From contig CAUBIP010000049.1 of assembly GCA_958436045.1 (NCBI GenBank), positions 1-13,499 of the forward strand: a DNA stretch of 13,499 nt, written 5' to 3'. The position numbers and the translations under genes are program-made. The stretch's first letter is position 1; each line of letters opens with the position of its first letter. Origin of the DNA: an uncultured Oscillospiraceae bacterium. Its GTDB lineage: Bacteria > Bacillota > Clostridia > Oscillospirales > Oscillospiraceae. Shown here piece by piece: positions 1 through 5,604 of this stretch. A model generated the notes under the pieces. That model ran no database searches. It was not told the DNA's origin and saw only the letters and a program-made list of their open reading frames with translations.

Positions 1-297
1 GAAGAAAGCCCGGACATCCTTTTCCTTTGCTGCCTTCGTTTCCTTCGCGGTGATATTGGACTTAAAAGCCTCGAAATCCGAGTGTTCTTTCTCGTATTTC
101 ACCTTATAGCCGCCATCGCCTGCTGCCTTGAGGTCGTCCAATTCCTTCTGAACGCCCGCCAGCTTTCCCGCGTCGGCCTTATATCTGCTGATATCAGCTT
201 TCAGACCGTCCACGGTTTCGGTGTGTGCCTCAATGATGGTGTCGACCTGTTCGTCGGTCAGCCCCATGCCCTTCAGCAATTTTCTGGTAATGCTCAT
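1..297 (-). CDS. Phage capsid scaffolding protein (GP20-like), partial
   Basis: This is the first 99 codons of a phage scaffold protein; the rest lies outside the window. The product begins MSITRKLLKGMGLTDEQVD and continues with a charged, heptad-rich helix containing KELDDLKAAGDGGYKVKYEKE and a Lys/Glu-rich stretch, the usual N-terminal pattern of Phage_GP20-type scaffolds. Such proteins guide assembly of the major capsid protein into the procapsid and are then removed. The ATG at 297 is preceded on the minus strand by a good AAAGGAG site. It follows the gp10-like gene, from which it is separated by a terminator-like hairpin. The family call rests on motif and position; an alternative is a DUF4355-type scaffold. 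Confidence 0.8.
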   Translation of the reverse strand, partial: MSITRKLLKGMGLTDEQVDTIIEAHTETVDGLKADISRYKADAGKLAGVQKELDDLKAAGDGGYKVKYEKEHSDFEAFKSNITAKETKAAKEKDVRAFF

Positions 298-352
298 TGT
301 GTTACTCTCCTTTTCTTCGGGGGTCGGTTCTTCGCCCTTTGAGTTTTATAAA

Positions 353-376
353 AACCGCTGTCCTTCGCGGGTTTTA
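353..376 (-). terminator. Second terminator-like hairpin before scaffold gene
   Basis: On the minus strand AAAACC-CGC and GCG-GTTTTT form an A/U-ended stem around an eight-base loop, directly after the terminator at 384-423. The stem is short and mostly A-U, so it may be a weak attenuator rather than a full terminator. Confidence 0.35.
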
Positions 377-383
377 CCAAAGC

Positions 384-423
384 AAAAAGCCAACCGCTGA
401 CATTTTGTCAGCAGCTGGCTTTG
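384..423 (-). terminator. Intrinsic terminator after the gp10-like gene
   Basis: Read on the minus strand, AAAGCCA and GCTGACA pair with TGTCAGC and TGGCTTT around a short A-rich loop, with a three-base internal loop between the two halves of the stem. A TTTTT tract follows (384-388). It sits 15 bases after the gp10-like stop codon and would reduce transcription into the scaffold gene. Confidence 0.7.
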
Positions 424-437
424 CGTTTCCTATTCTG

Positions 438-833
438 TTATCCGTCCTTGAGGGCGTCCTCAAGGATTGAGCGGTATTGGGACGCGTGATCCGCGACTGC
501 AGGCTTGAGATACGGCTGCGCCCGGTTACCGTGGGTGTAATGCCAATTGCCGTGCGCGTCCTGGTACACCCAGGGCGTCGGCCTGCCGCCGGGGTAGTAT
601 TTACCGGTGCCAAGCTCTACATATGGGGCATATTCGAGGTTGGAGCCGATGAGCACATCGTTGTCATCCACCTGATGCGTTATGCTGTTGCGCAGGGTGC
701 CATTGTCCGCAGGGCACAGCTTTTTTGCATACCCCTCCGCCACCAGTCCGCACTTTTCAAGCCCGCGCATAATCGCCGCTTCAAACGCATCCTTTACGGC
801 GTCGCTATTGTCCGTAATCTCAACATCGCTCAT
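438..833 (-). CDS. HK97 gp10-like phage protein
   Basis: A 131-residue protein of the HK97 gp10 family, head-tail region proteins thought to act at head completion or the neck. The diagnostic block YAPYVELGTGKYYPGGRPTPW lies at residues 68-88, after an amphipathic N-terminal helix with the AEGYAKKLCPADNGTLRNSI segment (32-51). The C-terminus has RAQPYLKPAV (104-113), the usual end motif of this family. Length is typical. The ATG at 833 has an AGAGGTG ribosome site lying inside the end of the preceding 64-residue gene (seven bases between genes), so the two are translationally linked. In most phages this gene lies near head-completion genes; here it precedes the scaffold gene, an order seen in some Clostridia phages. 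Confidence 0.85.
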   Translation of the reverse strand: MSDVEITDNSDAVKDAFEAAIMRGLEKCGLVAEGYAKKLCPADNGTLRNSITHQVDDNDVLIGSNLEYAPYVELGTGKYYPGGRPTPWVYQDAHGNWHYTHGNRAQPYLKPAVADHASQYRSILEDALKDG

Positions 834-839
834 GGAATT

Positions 840-1034
840 TCACCTCTGTTTCTTGCCGCAGCTTTGCACCGCCTCATTGAGTAGCGGCGCGAAATTATCC
901 CAAAACCGCAGAAACGGCGCGATATTCCAGCCGTCCCCGCTTGAGGTTTTTGGAACAAGCCCTGCCTCGATTGCTTCCACCATTGCCGCGCCTTTCAGTG
1001 TCGCGGCAAGCTCTGGCTGCTTCTGTGATTTCAT
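840..1034 (-). CDS. Small phage protein of unknown function
   Basis: A 64-residue soluble protein I do not recognise. It has an AAAGGAG ribosome site seven bases before the ATG at 1034 and ends seven bases before the gp10-like start, so it is very likely translated. The N-terminal half is a predicted helix rich in Ala and Glu (AATLKGAAMVEAIEAGLVPK). The C-terminal half carries an aromatic cluster (GDGWNIAPFLRFWDNFAPLL) followed by a basic tail. The tight spacing suggests a head-operon accessory protein. No catalytic motif is visible. Confidence 0.7.
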   Translation of the reverse strand: MKSQKQPELAATLKGAAMVEAIEAGLVPKTSSGDGWNIAPFLRFWDNFAPLLNEAVQSCGKKQR

Positions 1035-1047
1035 GTGGCAACTCCTT

Positions 1048-1248
1048 TCACAGCTTATTCTTTACCGCTGCAACGCCGCAAATCGCAGCGCAAAGGATAA
1101 GCCACGCCGCATATGCAAACAACGGACTCAGCACAACGTACCACGGCCAGCTGGCCACATCACACGCCCGCAGCACGATAAAAACGATCTGTAGCAGATC
1201 CAACACCTTCTTTACGACCTTCGGAATGCTCAATTTTGTTTTGTTCAT
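1048..1248 (-). CDS. Small two-helix phage membrane protein (Tmemb_185A / Fragile-X-F-like)
   Basis: A 66-residue protein with a basic N-terminus (KLSIPKVVKK) and two hydrophobic segments at about residues 15-29 and 36-60. The turn between them, SWPWYVVLSPLFAY, matches the W-W-x-V-L-S-P-L signature of the small phage proteins usually labelled transmembrane Fragile-X-F, whose role is unknown. A GGGGGAA ribosome site lies just before the ATG at 1248. It ends 13 bases before the next start, so it is in the operon. It is the first gene downstream of the toxin-tailed head protein, the usual place for an immunity gene, but it resembles the phage membrane family more than any immunity protein. Confidence 0.7.
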   Translation of the reverse strand: MNKTKLSIPKVVKKVLDLLQIVFIVLRACDVASWPWYVVLSPLFAYAAWLILCAAICGVAAVKNKL

Positions 1249-1259
1249 GGTTTTCCCCC

Positions 1260-1288
1260 TTGACTATTTTTCGAAAGTTGCATATACT
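1260..1288 (+). promoter_or_regulatory. Plus-strand sigma-A promoter inside the prophage gap
   Basis: TTGACT at 1260-1265 and TATACT at 1283-1288 are separated by exactly 17 bases. This is opposite to all surrounding genes and points at the hairpin pair and terminator at 1297-1365. The predicted start is near 1295-1296. Confidence 0.65.
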
Positions 1289-1294
1289 GTAGAC

Positions 1295-1365
1295 GAGGGA
1301 ACGAAAGCTCCCGTTTTATCGAGGTAATCCTCCGCCCGTTCTGGTGGGGGGTTACCTCATTTTTT
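1295..1365 (+). ncRNA. Candidate ~70-nt small RNA antisense to the head operon
   Basis: A complete small transcription unit fits in the gap between the toxin-tailed head gene and the small membrane gene. It has a TTGACT-17-TATACT promoter, then stem-loop 1 (GGGA/TCCC closed by C-GAAA-G at 1297-1312), a TTTTATC linker, and stem-loop 2 (1321-1358) with a T6 tract. Stem-loop 2 contains several G-U pairs that form only in the plus-strand RNA; the minus-strand copy would have A-C mismatches. The GNRA loop also exists only on the plus strand. No reading frame of note fits. It does not match an RNA family I know. It would be antisense to the head-operon transcript, overlapping the toxin gene stop codon. 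Confidence 0.5.
1321..1365 (+). terminator. Strong plus-strand intrinsic terminator
   Basis: GAGGTAA (1321-1327) pairs with TTACCTC (1352-1358), and the stem continues through CCTCC-type and GGGGGG arms, allowing G-U pairs, to a loop around 1337-1342. ATTTTTTG follows at once. The long stem plus T6 marks a rho-independent terminator in the plus direction. No plus-strand protein gene precedes it. Confidence 0.7.
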
Positions 1366-2433
1366 GTATCGCCGTACAAATAAAACATTTCCGTTACGAA
1401 GCGCAATTATATCCGCGTTAAAAGATTTGCTTCTTGTTGCTCTCGCATCCAACACATCAATTAGTTTTTGCTTGTCAAGCCCATCGGCAATATCAAAAAT
1501 CACGCCGCCTTGGTTTCCTTGTATTTGCTTTATCGCTTTGCGCAGTGCGCTATCTGCGGCTTTTTCTGTGGAAATTGACTTTATCTCCCATTGCTTCCCC
1601 TTCCACAGCATATCTGGAGTTTTGATGCCCGGCGTCCGAGCTTCTTTCAGTAACACAATCTTTCCGCCGAATTGCTCTCTGAGTTGGTTCGCAACTTCGA
1701 TTTCGGTCTTGTGCCCCTTGATGTGATATCCGCGTTCATATCGCACCTTTCCCATGCGGGGCTTGGCGGAATCTAGGTATTTCTTCGTAACATCCTTTGC
1801 AGATTTTTCGTTCCCCATGTGATACGGGGACAATTGCCTGCCGCTGTAGCCCTGCTTTGATGCTTCCCACTGGGCATAGGTCATATTCGGAATCAGAACG
1901 CTCTCGCCCGTCTCCTGGTCGCGCGTTCTCCGCAGGGCATCGGAGGTGTCCACGTCATCCAGCGCGGCGACCATCGTACAGCGGCAGTTATAGACCTCGC
2001 CGGGCCGCCCCTGCGGGTCGCCTGGGAAGCGGCAGCCGTTGGAAAACTTCTCGTCCGTGCCGACCTTCTCCCCGTCCAGCGCCGCGTGAGAATGCCGCGT
2101 GCGCCCGTCTAACGTCGCCAGCCACTCTTTTTTGAGCTTGATTCCCATCTTCTCCGCCGCCGCGTAACTGTCCATACGCCCGGCGTTCTGCGCCCCTGTG
2201 AAGGCCGTGCGCGCCGTCCGGATTGCGCTGGTGCGGTCCATGGTCGTGATGCGCTGCTGTAGATCGTCCGCGATTCCCCGTAAACTCCGGCCCTGCAGGA
2301 TAGAGCTGGTCACGCTGGCCGTGATCTGCCGCCGCCCATACGCCAGGTCAATACCACGCCGCAGCGCCCTGGCAGGCGGATAATTTGGCATCAGCTCCGG
2401 CTGCTCCACGATAGATGCGCAGGACTTCATCAA
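1357..2433 (-). CDS. Phage minor head protein with C-terminal CdiA-CT/tRNase-like toxin domain, 5'-truncated
   Basis: The 358-residue product has two parts. Residues ~30-155 are the SPP1 gp7/Mu F minor head domain: ITASVTSSILQG, ARTAFTGAQNAGRMDSY, EWLATLDGRTRHSHAALDG and the closing FPGDP...VYNCRC. After a linker, residues ~235-358 resemble the CdiA C-terminal tRNA-nuclease fold: GYHIKGHKTEIEVANQL, then GGKIVLLKEARTPGIKTPDM and WEIKSIS. Asp274, Glu283 and Lys285 fit a PD-(D/E)XK-type active site. The last third is visibly more AT-rich than the head part. The frame is open upstream to 2466 (…VSNSFGTAL), still homologous to minor head proteins, but about 130 expected N-terminal residues are missing. 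The start used is TTG at 2433 or ATG at 2430, with only a weak ribosome site, so expression is doubtful. Confidence 0.8.
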   Translation of the reverse strand: MMKSCASIVEQPELMPNYPPARALRRGIDLAYGRRQITASVTSSILQGRSLRGIADDLQQRITTMDRTSAIRTARTAFTGAQNAGRMDSYAAAEKMGIKLKKEWLATLDGRTRHSHAALDGEKVGTDEKFSNGCRFPGDPQGRPGEVYNCRCTMVAALDDVDTSDALRRTRDQETGESVLIPNMTYAQWEASKQGYSGRQLSPYHMGNEKSAKDVTKKYLDSAKPRMGKVRYERGYHIKGHKTEIEVANQLREQFGGKIVLLKEARTPGIKTPDMLWKGKQWEIKSISTEKAADSALRKAIKQIQGNQGGVIFDIADGLDKQKLIDVLDARATRSKSFNADIIALRNGNVLFVRRYKK

Positions 2434-2472
2434 TGCGGTTCCGAACGAGTTAGAAACAAAATTAAGTTATGT

Positions 2473-2512
2473 AAAAAAGTAAAAACCGCTTGAAACGGCC
2501 TGTTTCAAGCGG
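2473..2512 (-). terminator. Terminator of tRNA-Thr
   Basis: A perfect 11-bp stem (CCGCTTGAAAC / GTTTCAAGCGG, 2486-2496 and 2502-2512) with a five-base loop is followed on the minus strand by TTTTTAC and TTTTTT. It lies nine bases past the tRNA 3' end and separates the tRNA unit from the prophage remnant. Confidence 0.85.
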
Positions 2513-2520
2513 CAAAACTA

Positions 2521-2596
<76 letters not shown>

Positions 2597-2657
2597 ATCA
2601 TTCCCCGCCGGTAAAACCACGTTTACAACGGCGGTGCTGCATCCATGCAGCTTTTAT

Positions 2658-2686
2658 ATTATACGAACAATCTCGTATTTTGTCAA
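2658..2686 (-). promoter_or_regulatory. Consensus sigma-A promoter for tRNA-Thr
   Basis: On the minus strand TTGACA (2681-2686), a 17-base spacer and TATAAT (2658-2663) match the sigma-A consensus exactly, with an AT-rich UP-element-like tract upstream. Transcription would start near 2651. The ~55-nt leader contains the hairpin GCTGCA-TGGA-TGCAGC and a CCGCCG/CGGCGG inverted repeat before the tRNA. Confidence 0.92.
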
Positions 2687-2785
2687 GCATTTTCTCGAAA
2701 AAAATACGCGTTCCCTATGCCCCGCTCTCGCCCTTTGCTCTCTCACCAATCCTGGGTCCTTTCCAGGCAGCGCGGCGGAAAAGGA

Positions 2786-2814
2786 TTGCATTTTTCCCCA
2801 GTTTGTGGTATTAT
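2786..2814 (+). promoter_or_regulatory. Promoter of the marR operon
   Basis: TTGCAT (2786-2791), a 17-base spacer and TATTAT (2809-2814) form a good sigma-A promoter divergent from the tRNA promoter. The expected start is about 2821, 36 bases before the marR start codon. Confidence 0.75.
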
Positions 2815-2819
2815 TTTAT

Positions 2820-2830
2820 TAACACTGTTA
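2820..2830 (+). promoter_or_regulatory. Possible MarR operator
   Basis: TAACA-C-TGTTA is a perfect palindrome with 5-bp arms lying on the predicted transcription start of marR. MarR proteins often repress their own operon from such sites. The palindrome is short, so the assignment is tentative. Confidence 0.35.
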
Positions 2831-2856
2831 GCATTTCTGGCAGGAGGGCCCATGTT

Positions 2857-3294
2857 ATGACAGAACAATCCCCGGCGCAGGAATTTCTGGCGCTGCAGCT
2901 GCGCTTTTCCCATCTGCCTGGCCTTGCGCCCCTGGTGGAACTGGCCCGGGGCGAGAGCCTCGCGCTGCGCTACCTGGCAGACTGCGGCCCCGCCTGCCCG
3001 ACGCAGCTGAGCCGCGCCATGCACGTCAGCACCGCGCGCATCGCGGCGCTGGTGCGCCATCTGGAGAGCAAGGGTCTGGTCCTCCGGGCCCGGGAGCCCA
3101 AGGATGAGCGCAAGATCCGCATCTCCCTGACCCCGGCAGGCCGCGCTCTGCTCCAGGCCAGGGCTGCCCAGGCAGCCGCCCGCGCCCAACAGCTCTTGGC
3201 GGCATTGGAACCGGATGAGCTGCAGCAATACCTGGCCCTGCAGCGCAAGCTGCTTGGCGCTGCCACCGAGATTGCCCCTTCGCAAACAGTTTAA
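2857..3294 (+). CDS. MarR family transcriptional regulator
   Basis: A 145-residue winged-helix regulator of MarR size and layout. The DNA-binding part spans residues ~33-95: helix-turn-helix CPTQLSRAMHVSTARIAALV (48-67) with the recognition helix continuing to LESKGL, then the wing around REPKDERKIRISLTPAGRAL (79-98) with the family's D-E-R...R-I-S-L-T signature. The terminal helices are Ala/Gln-rich and would form the dimer arm. The ATG at 2857 has AGGAGG ten bases upstream; an ATG at 2852 is out of frame and stops at once. It lies 31 bases before the ribosome-site-linked start of the DUF1538 gene and probably controls the antiporter-like operon and itself. The ligand is unknown. Confidence 0.88.
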   Translation: MTEQSPAQEFLALQLRFSHLPGLAPLVELARGESLALRYLADCGPACPTQLSRAMHVSTARIAALVRHLESKGLVLRAREPKDERKIRISLTPAGRALLQARAAQAAARAQQLLAALEPDELQQYLALQRKLLGAATEIAPSQTV

Positions 3295-3308
3295 ATCCCA
3301 AACACGCA

Positions 3309-3327
3309 AAAAGGAGGTACGCCTATC
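3309..3327 (+). promoter_or_regulatory. Ribosome site pointing to an ATC start for the DUF1538 gene
   Basis: AAAGGAGGT at 3310-3318 is a near-perfect Shine-Dalgarno sequence. The codon at normal distance (3325-3327) is ATC, in frame with the DUF1538 gene. The first in-frame ATG is 40 bases away at 3358, and no ATG, GTG or TTG lies between in that frame. Confidence 0.5.
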
Positions 3328-3357
3328 AAACGACGCATACAACACCATGCGACCAAC

Positions 3358-4878
3358 ATGGAAGCCACCAAAACCGAGCTGGCGGAAAAGATCCGGGAGT
3401 CCGCGGTCTCCGTCCTGCCGATCCTGATTTTAGTCAGCCTGCTCTGCCTGTTTTTGACGCCCATGCAGGCGCAGCTGCTTTTGGCGTTTCTCATCGGCGC
3501 GCTGATGCTAATCCTCGGCATGGGCCTGTTCTCCTTGGGCGCGGAGCAATCCATGACGCCCATCGGCACGAAGATTGGCACCGCGCTGACCAAAACGAAA
3601 AACCTGCCCCTGATCCTCGGCGTCAGCTTCCTGCTGGGTTTTGCCATCACCGTGGCCGAGCCCGATCTGCAGGTCCTGGCGGAGACGGTCCCGCATATCA
3701 GCAGCACCGTCCTACTCGTCACCGTCGGCATCGGCGTCGGGCTGTTCATGTCCCTGTGCATGTACCGGATTATCACCGGCGCGAATCTCCGCTGGCTGCT
3801 GCTGGGCTGCTACGCGCTGATCTTTCTCCTGGCCGCCTTCACGGATCCGGATTTTCTCTGCATCGCCTTTGACTCCGGCGGCGTGACGACGGGCCCGATG
3901 ACAGTCCCCTTCATCCTGGCCATGGGCATGGGCGTGGCCAATATCCGCAGCGATAACCGCGCCGAGGCGGATAGCTTCGGCCTGGTCGCCCTGTGCTCCA
4001 TCGGTCCGATCCTTTCTGTACTGCTGCTGGGCTTTTTCTACGACGGCGGCGAAGCCGTCGCAGAGCTCAGCCATACAAGTCTTCCGACCACGACGGCCAT
4101 CGGCGGCGCGTTTCTCGCCGCGCTCCCGATCTATTTCAAGGAAATGGCCATTGCCATGCTCCCCATCGTCGGCATTTTTCTGATCTTCCAGCTGGCGCTG
4201 CTGCGGCTGACCCGCCGCCGCCTGGTCAAGATCTTGATTGGTCTGCTCTATACCTACCTCGGCCTGGTCCTGTTCCTGACCGGCGTCAACATCGGCTTCT
4301 CGACTCTGGGCGCAGAGCTGGGCGCCGCCCTGGGGCGCACGGCCCCGCAGTGGCTCATTCCGCTGGCGATCGTCCTAGGCTGGTTCATCATCTCCGCTGA
4401 GCCCGCCGTCAGCATCCTGGAAAAGCAGATCGAGACAGTCAGCGCCGGGGCCATCCCCGGCAAGGCGATCAAGCGCAGCCTCTCCATCGCCATTGCCATC
4501 GCCATGGGCCTTGCCATGCTGCGGGTCCTGACGGGGATTTCCATCTTATGGTTCGTCGTCCCCGGCTATGCTGCGGCGCTGGCGCTGTCGTTCTTCGTGC
4601 CGGATATTTACACGGCCATCGCCTTTGACTCCGGCGGCGTCGCCTCCGGCCCGATGACGGCGACATTTATGCTCCAGCTGGTCATGGGGGCCAGCATCGC
4701 CCTGGGCGGCAATGTCCTGCGCGACGCCTTCGGTGTCGTCGCCCTGGTGGCAATGATGCCGCTGCTGTCGATCCAGCTGGTCGGCTTCCTCTACGAGCGC
4801 AGAGCCAAGCGCACCGCCCGGGAAGCGCCGGTCTATGGTGACCTGGATATCATCGAACTTTGGGAGGACGCCGGATGA
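3358..4878 (+). CDS. Tandem DUF1538 membrane protein, UmpA/UmpB-like cation/proton antiporter
   Basis: A 506-residue polytopic membrane protein (about 12-14 hydrophobic segments) made of two homologous halves. Each half carries the same landmarks: A-E-P in a membrane segment (100-102 and 347-349), F-D-S-G-G-V-x-x-G-P-M-T (171-182 and 423-434) and F-G-x-V-A-L...P-x-L-S (207-220 and 458-471). These define DUF1538. The Halomonas UmpA and UmpB proteins of this family were reported to work together as a Na+(Li+,K+)/H+ antiporter; here both units are fused. The second half ends in a cytoplasmic tail, YGDLDIIELWEDAG. The stop overlaps the next start (ATGA). The start is uncertain: ATG 3358 is far from the ribosome site, and ATC 3325 would add 11 residues. 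The substrate is inferred from the family only. Confidence 0.85.
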   Translation: MEATKTELAEKIRESAVSVLPILILVSLLCLFLTPMQAQLLLAFLIGALMLILGMGLFSLGAEQSMTPIGTKIGTALTKTKNLPLILGVSFLLGFAITVAEPDLQVLAETVPHISSTVLLVTVGIGVGLFMSLCMYRIITGANLRWLLLGCYALIFLLAAFTDPDFLCIAFDSGGVTTGPMTVPFILAMGMGVANIRSDNRAEADSFGLVALCSIGPILSVLLLGFFYDGGEAVAELSHTSLPTTTAIGGAFLAALPIYFKEMAIAMLPIVGIFLIFQLALLRLTRRRLVKILIGLLYTYLGLVLFLTGVNIGFSTLGAELGAALGRTAPQWLIPLAIVLGWFIISAEPAVSILEKQIETVSAGAIPGKAIKRSLSIAIAIAMGLAMLRVLTGISILWFVVPGYAAALALSFFVPDIYTAIAFDSGGVASGPMTATFMLQLVMGASIALGGNVLRDAFGVVALVAMMPLLSIQLVGFLYERRAKRTAREAPVYGDLDIIELWEDAG

Positions 4879-5540
4879 ATTACGTCATTTCCATCATCAA
4901 CCCAGACGCGCTGCCGGTCCTGGCTGAGATTTGCCAGGCCCAGTCGCTGCCCTTGACCGTGACGATGCACGGCCGCGGCACCGCAGTGCAGAGTATGCGC
5001 GAGCTGCTGGGCATCGAATCAGACAAGAAACGCATTGTGATGACCATTGCCAGCCAGGAAAAAACCGCCGCATTCATCAAAGCGGCCCGGCGACAGCTGC
5101 ACATCGGCGTCCCGGGGCACGGCATCGTGATCGCAGTCCCCATCAAAAGTATCGGAGGAGGGAAAACCGTGGCCTATCTCAACGGCGGAAGCCCCGAAGC
5201 GAGCTACACGCCATCGCTGAATTACCGTTATGAGCTCATCATCGCCATCGCCAACGAGGGCAGCACCGACCTCGTCATGAACGCGGCCCGCGCAGCCGGA
5301 GCTCGGGGCGGCACTGTCCTCCACGGCAAGGGCACCGCAGCAAAGGACACGCAGAAGTTTTATAATATCTCCATCGCGGAGGAAAAGGAAGTCCTGCTCA
5401 TCGTCGCCGGGGCAGAGCAAAAGGCCGCTATCATGCAGGCCATCTTAAAAAAAGCTGGCCCCGGGACCAAAGCCAGCGCCCTGGTCTTCTCCCTCCCCAC
5501 GACCGAAGTCGCCGGCTTCGGCCTCTTTGAAGACGCCTGA
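4875..5540 (+). CDS. Duplicated P-II-like signalling protein
   Basis: A 221-residue protein with two repeats of about 105 residues in the GlnB/P-II-like ferredoxin fold. The first begins NYVISIINPDALPVLAEICQ and has GRGTAVQSMRELLGI and KKRIVMTIASQEK; the second begins YELIIAIANEGSTDLVMNAA and has GARGGTVLHGKGTA (142-155) followed by KEVLLIVAGAEQKAAIMQAI. The GARGGTVLHGKG segment is in the nucleotide-binding/T-loop position of P-II-like proteins. The start overlaps the DUF1538 stop, so the two are translationally coupled. P-II-like proteins beside transporters often bind a nucleotide and gate transport, the likely job here. The ATG at 4875 has GGGAGG at a suitable distance. A terminator follows. 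The ligand is unknown. Confidence 0.85.
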   Translation: MNYVISIINPDALPVLAEICQAQSLPLTVTMHGRGTAVQSMRELLGIESDKKRIVMTIASQEKTAAFIKAARRQLHIGVPGHGIVIAVPIKSIGGGKTVAYLNGGSPEASYTPSLNYRYELIIAIANEGSTDLVMNAARAAGARGGTVLHGKGTAAKDTQKFYNISIAEEKEVLLIVAGAEQKAAIMQAILKKAGPGTKASALVFSLPTTEVAGFGLFEDA

Positions 5541-5560
5541 CGTCGCTGCACGCTCAAAAG

Positions 5561-5604
5561 AAAAACCGACGCCGGGCTCCCCTTGAAGCCCAGCGTCGGT
5601 TTTT
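5561..5604 (+). terminator. Terminator of the marR-DUF1538-P-II operon
   Basis: AAAAACCGACGC and GCGTCGGTTTTT flank a stem (inner part GGGCT/AGCCC, one mismatch) with the loop CCCCTTGA. It carries A and T runs on both sides, so it can work in both directions. It starts 20 bases after the P-II-like stop. Confidence 0.92.

Larger units (their letters stand above)
1..2466 (-). mobile_element. Prophage remnant: head-morphogenesis segment
   Basis: Five consecutive minus-strand genes match the head module of tailed phages of Firmicutes: minor head protein, small membrane protein, small unknown, HK97 gp10-like protein, scaffold. The segment runs off the window at position 1. At the other end the minor head reading frame is open only to an in-frame stop at 2467-2469, beyond which lies the tRNA-Thr terminator, so the phage DNA seems to begin near 2460. 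No integrase, portal, terminase or att repeat is visible. Upstream head genes have been lost, or the region was rearranged. The extent is inferred from gene content, not from a seen att site. Confidence 0.75.

Noticed and set aside
477..1327. Long plus-strand open frames opposite the phage genes
   Set aside because: They mirror minus-strand genes with good ribosome sites and family motifs; their own proteins lack motifs and ribosome sites.
1360..1366. T6 tract as the terminator of the toxin gene
   Set aside because: The T run is on the plus strand before the stem in minus-strand reading, so it cannot end the minus-strand transcript.
2680..2856. Upstream extension of the MarR frame to 2680
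   Set aside because: The extension crosses the promoter and operator, and a clear AGGAGG site marks ATG 2857.
2743..5420. Minus-strand open frames across the marR-DUF1538-P-II operon
   Set aside because: GC-rich codon shadows; repetitive Arg/Gly/His compositions and no ribosome sites.
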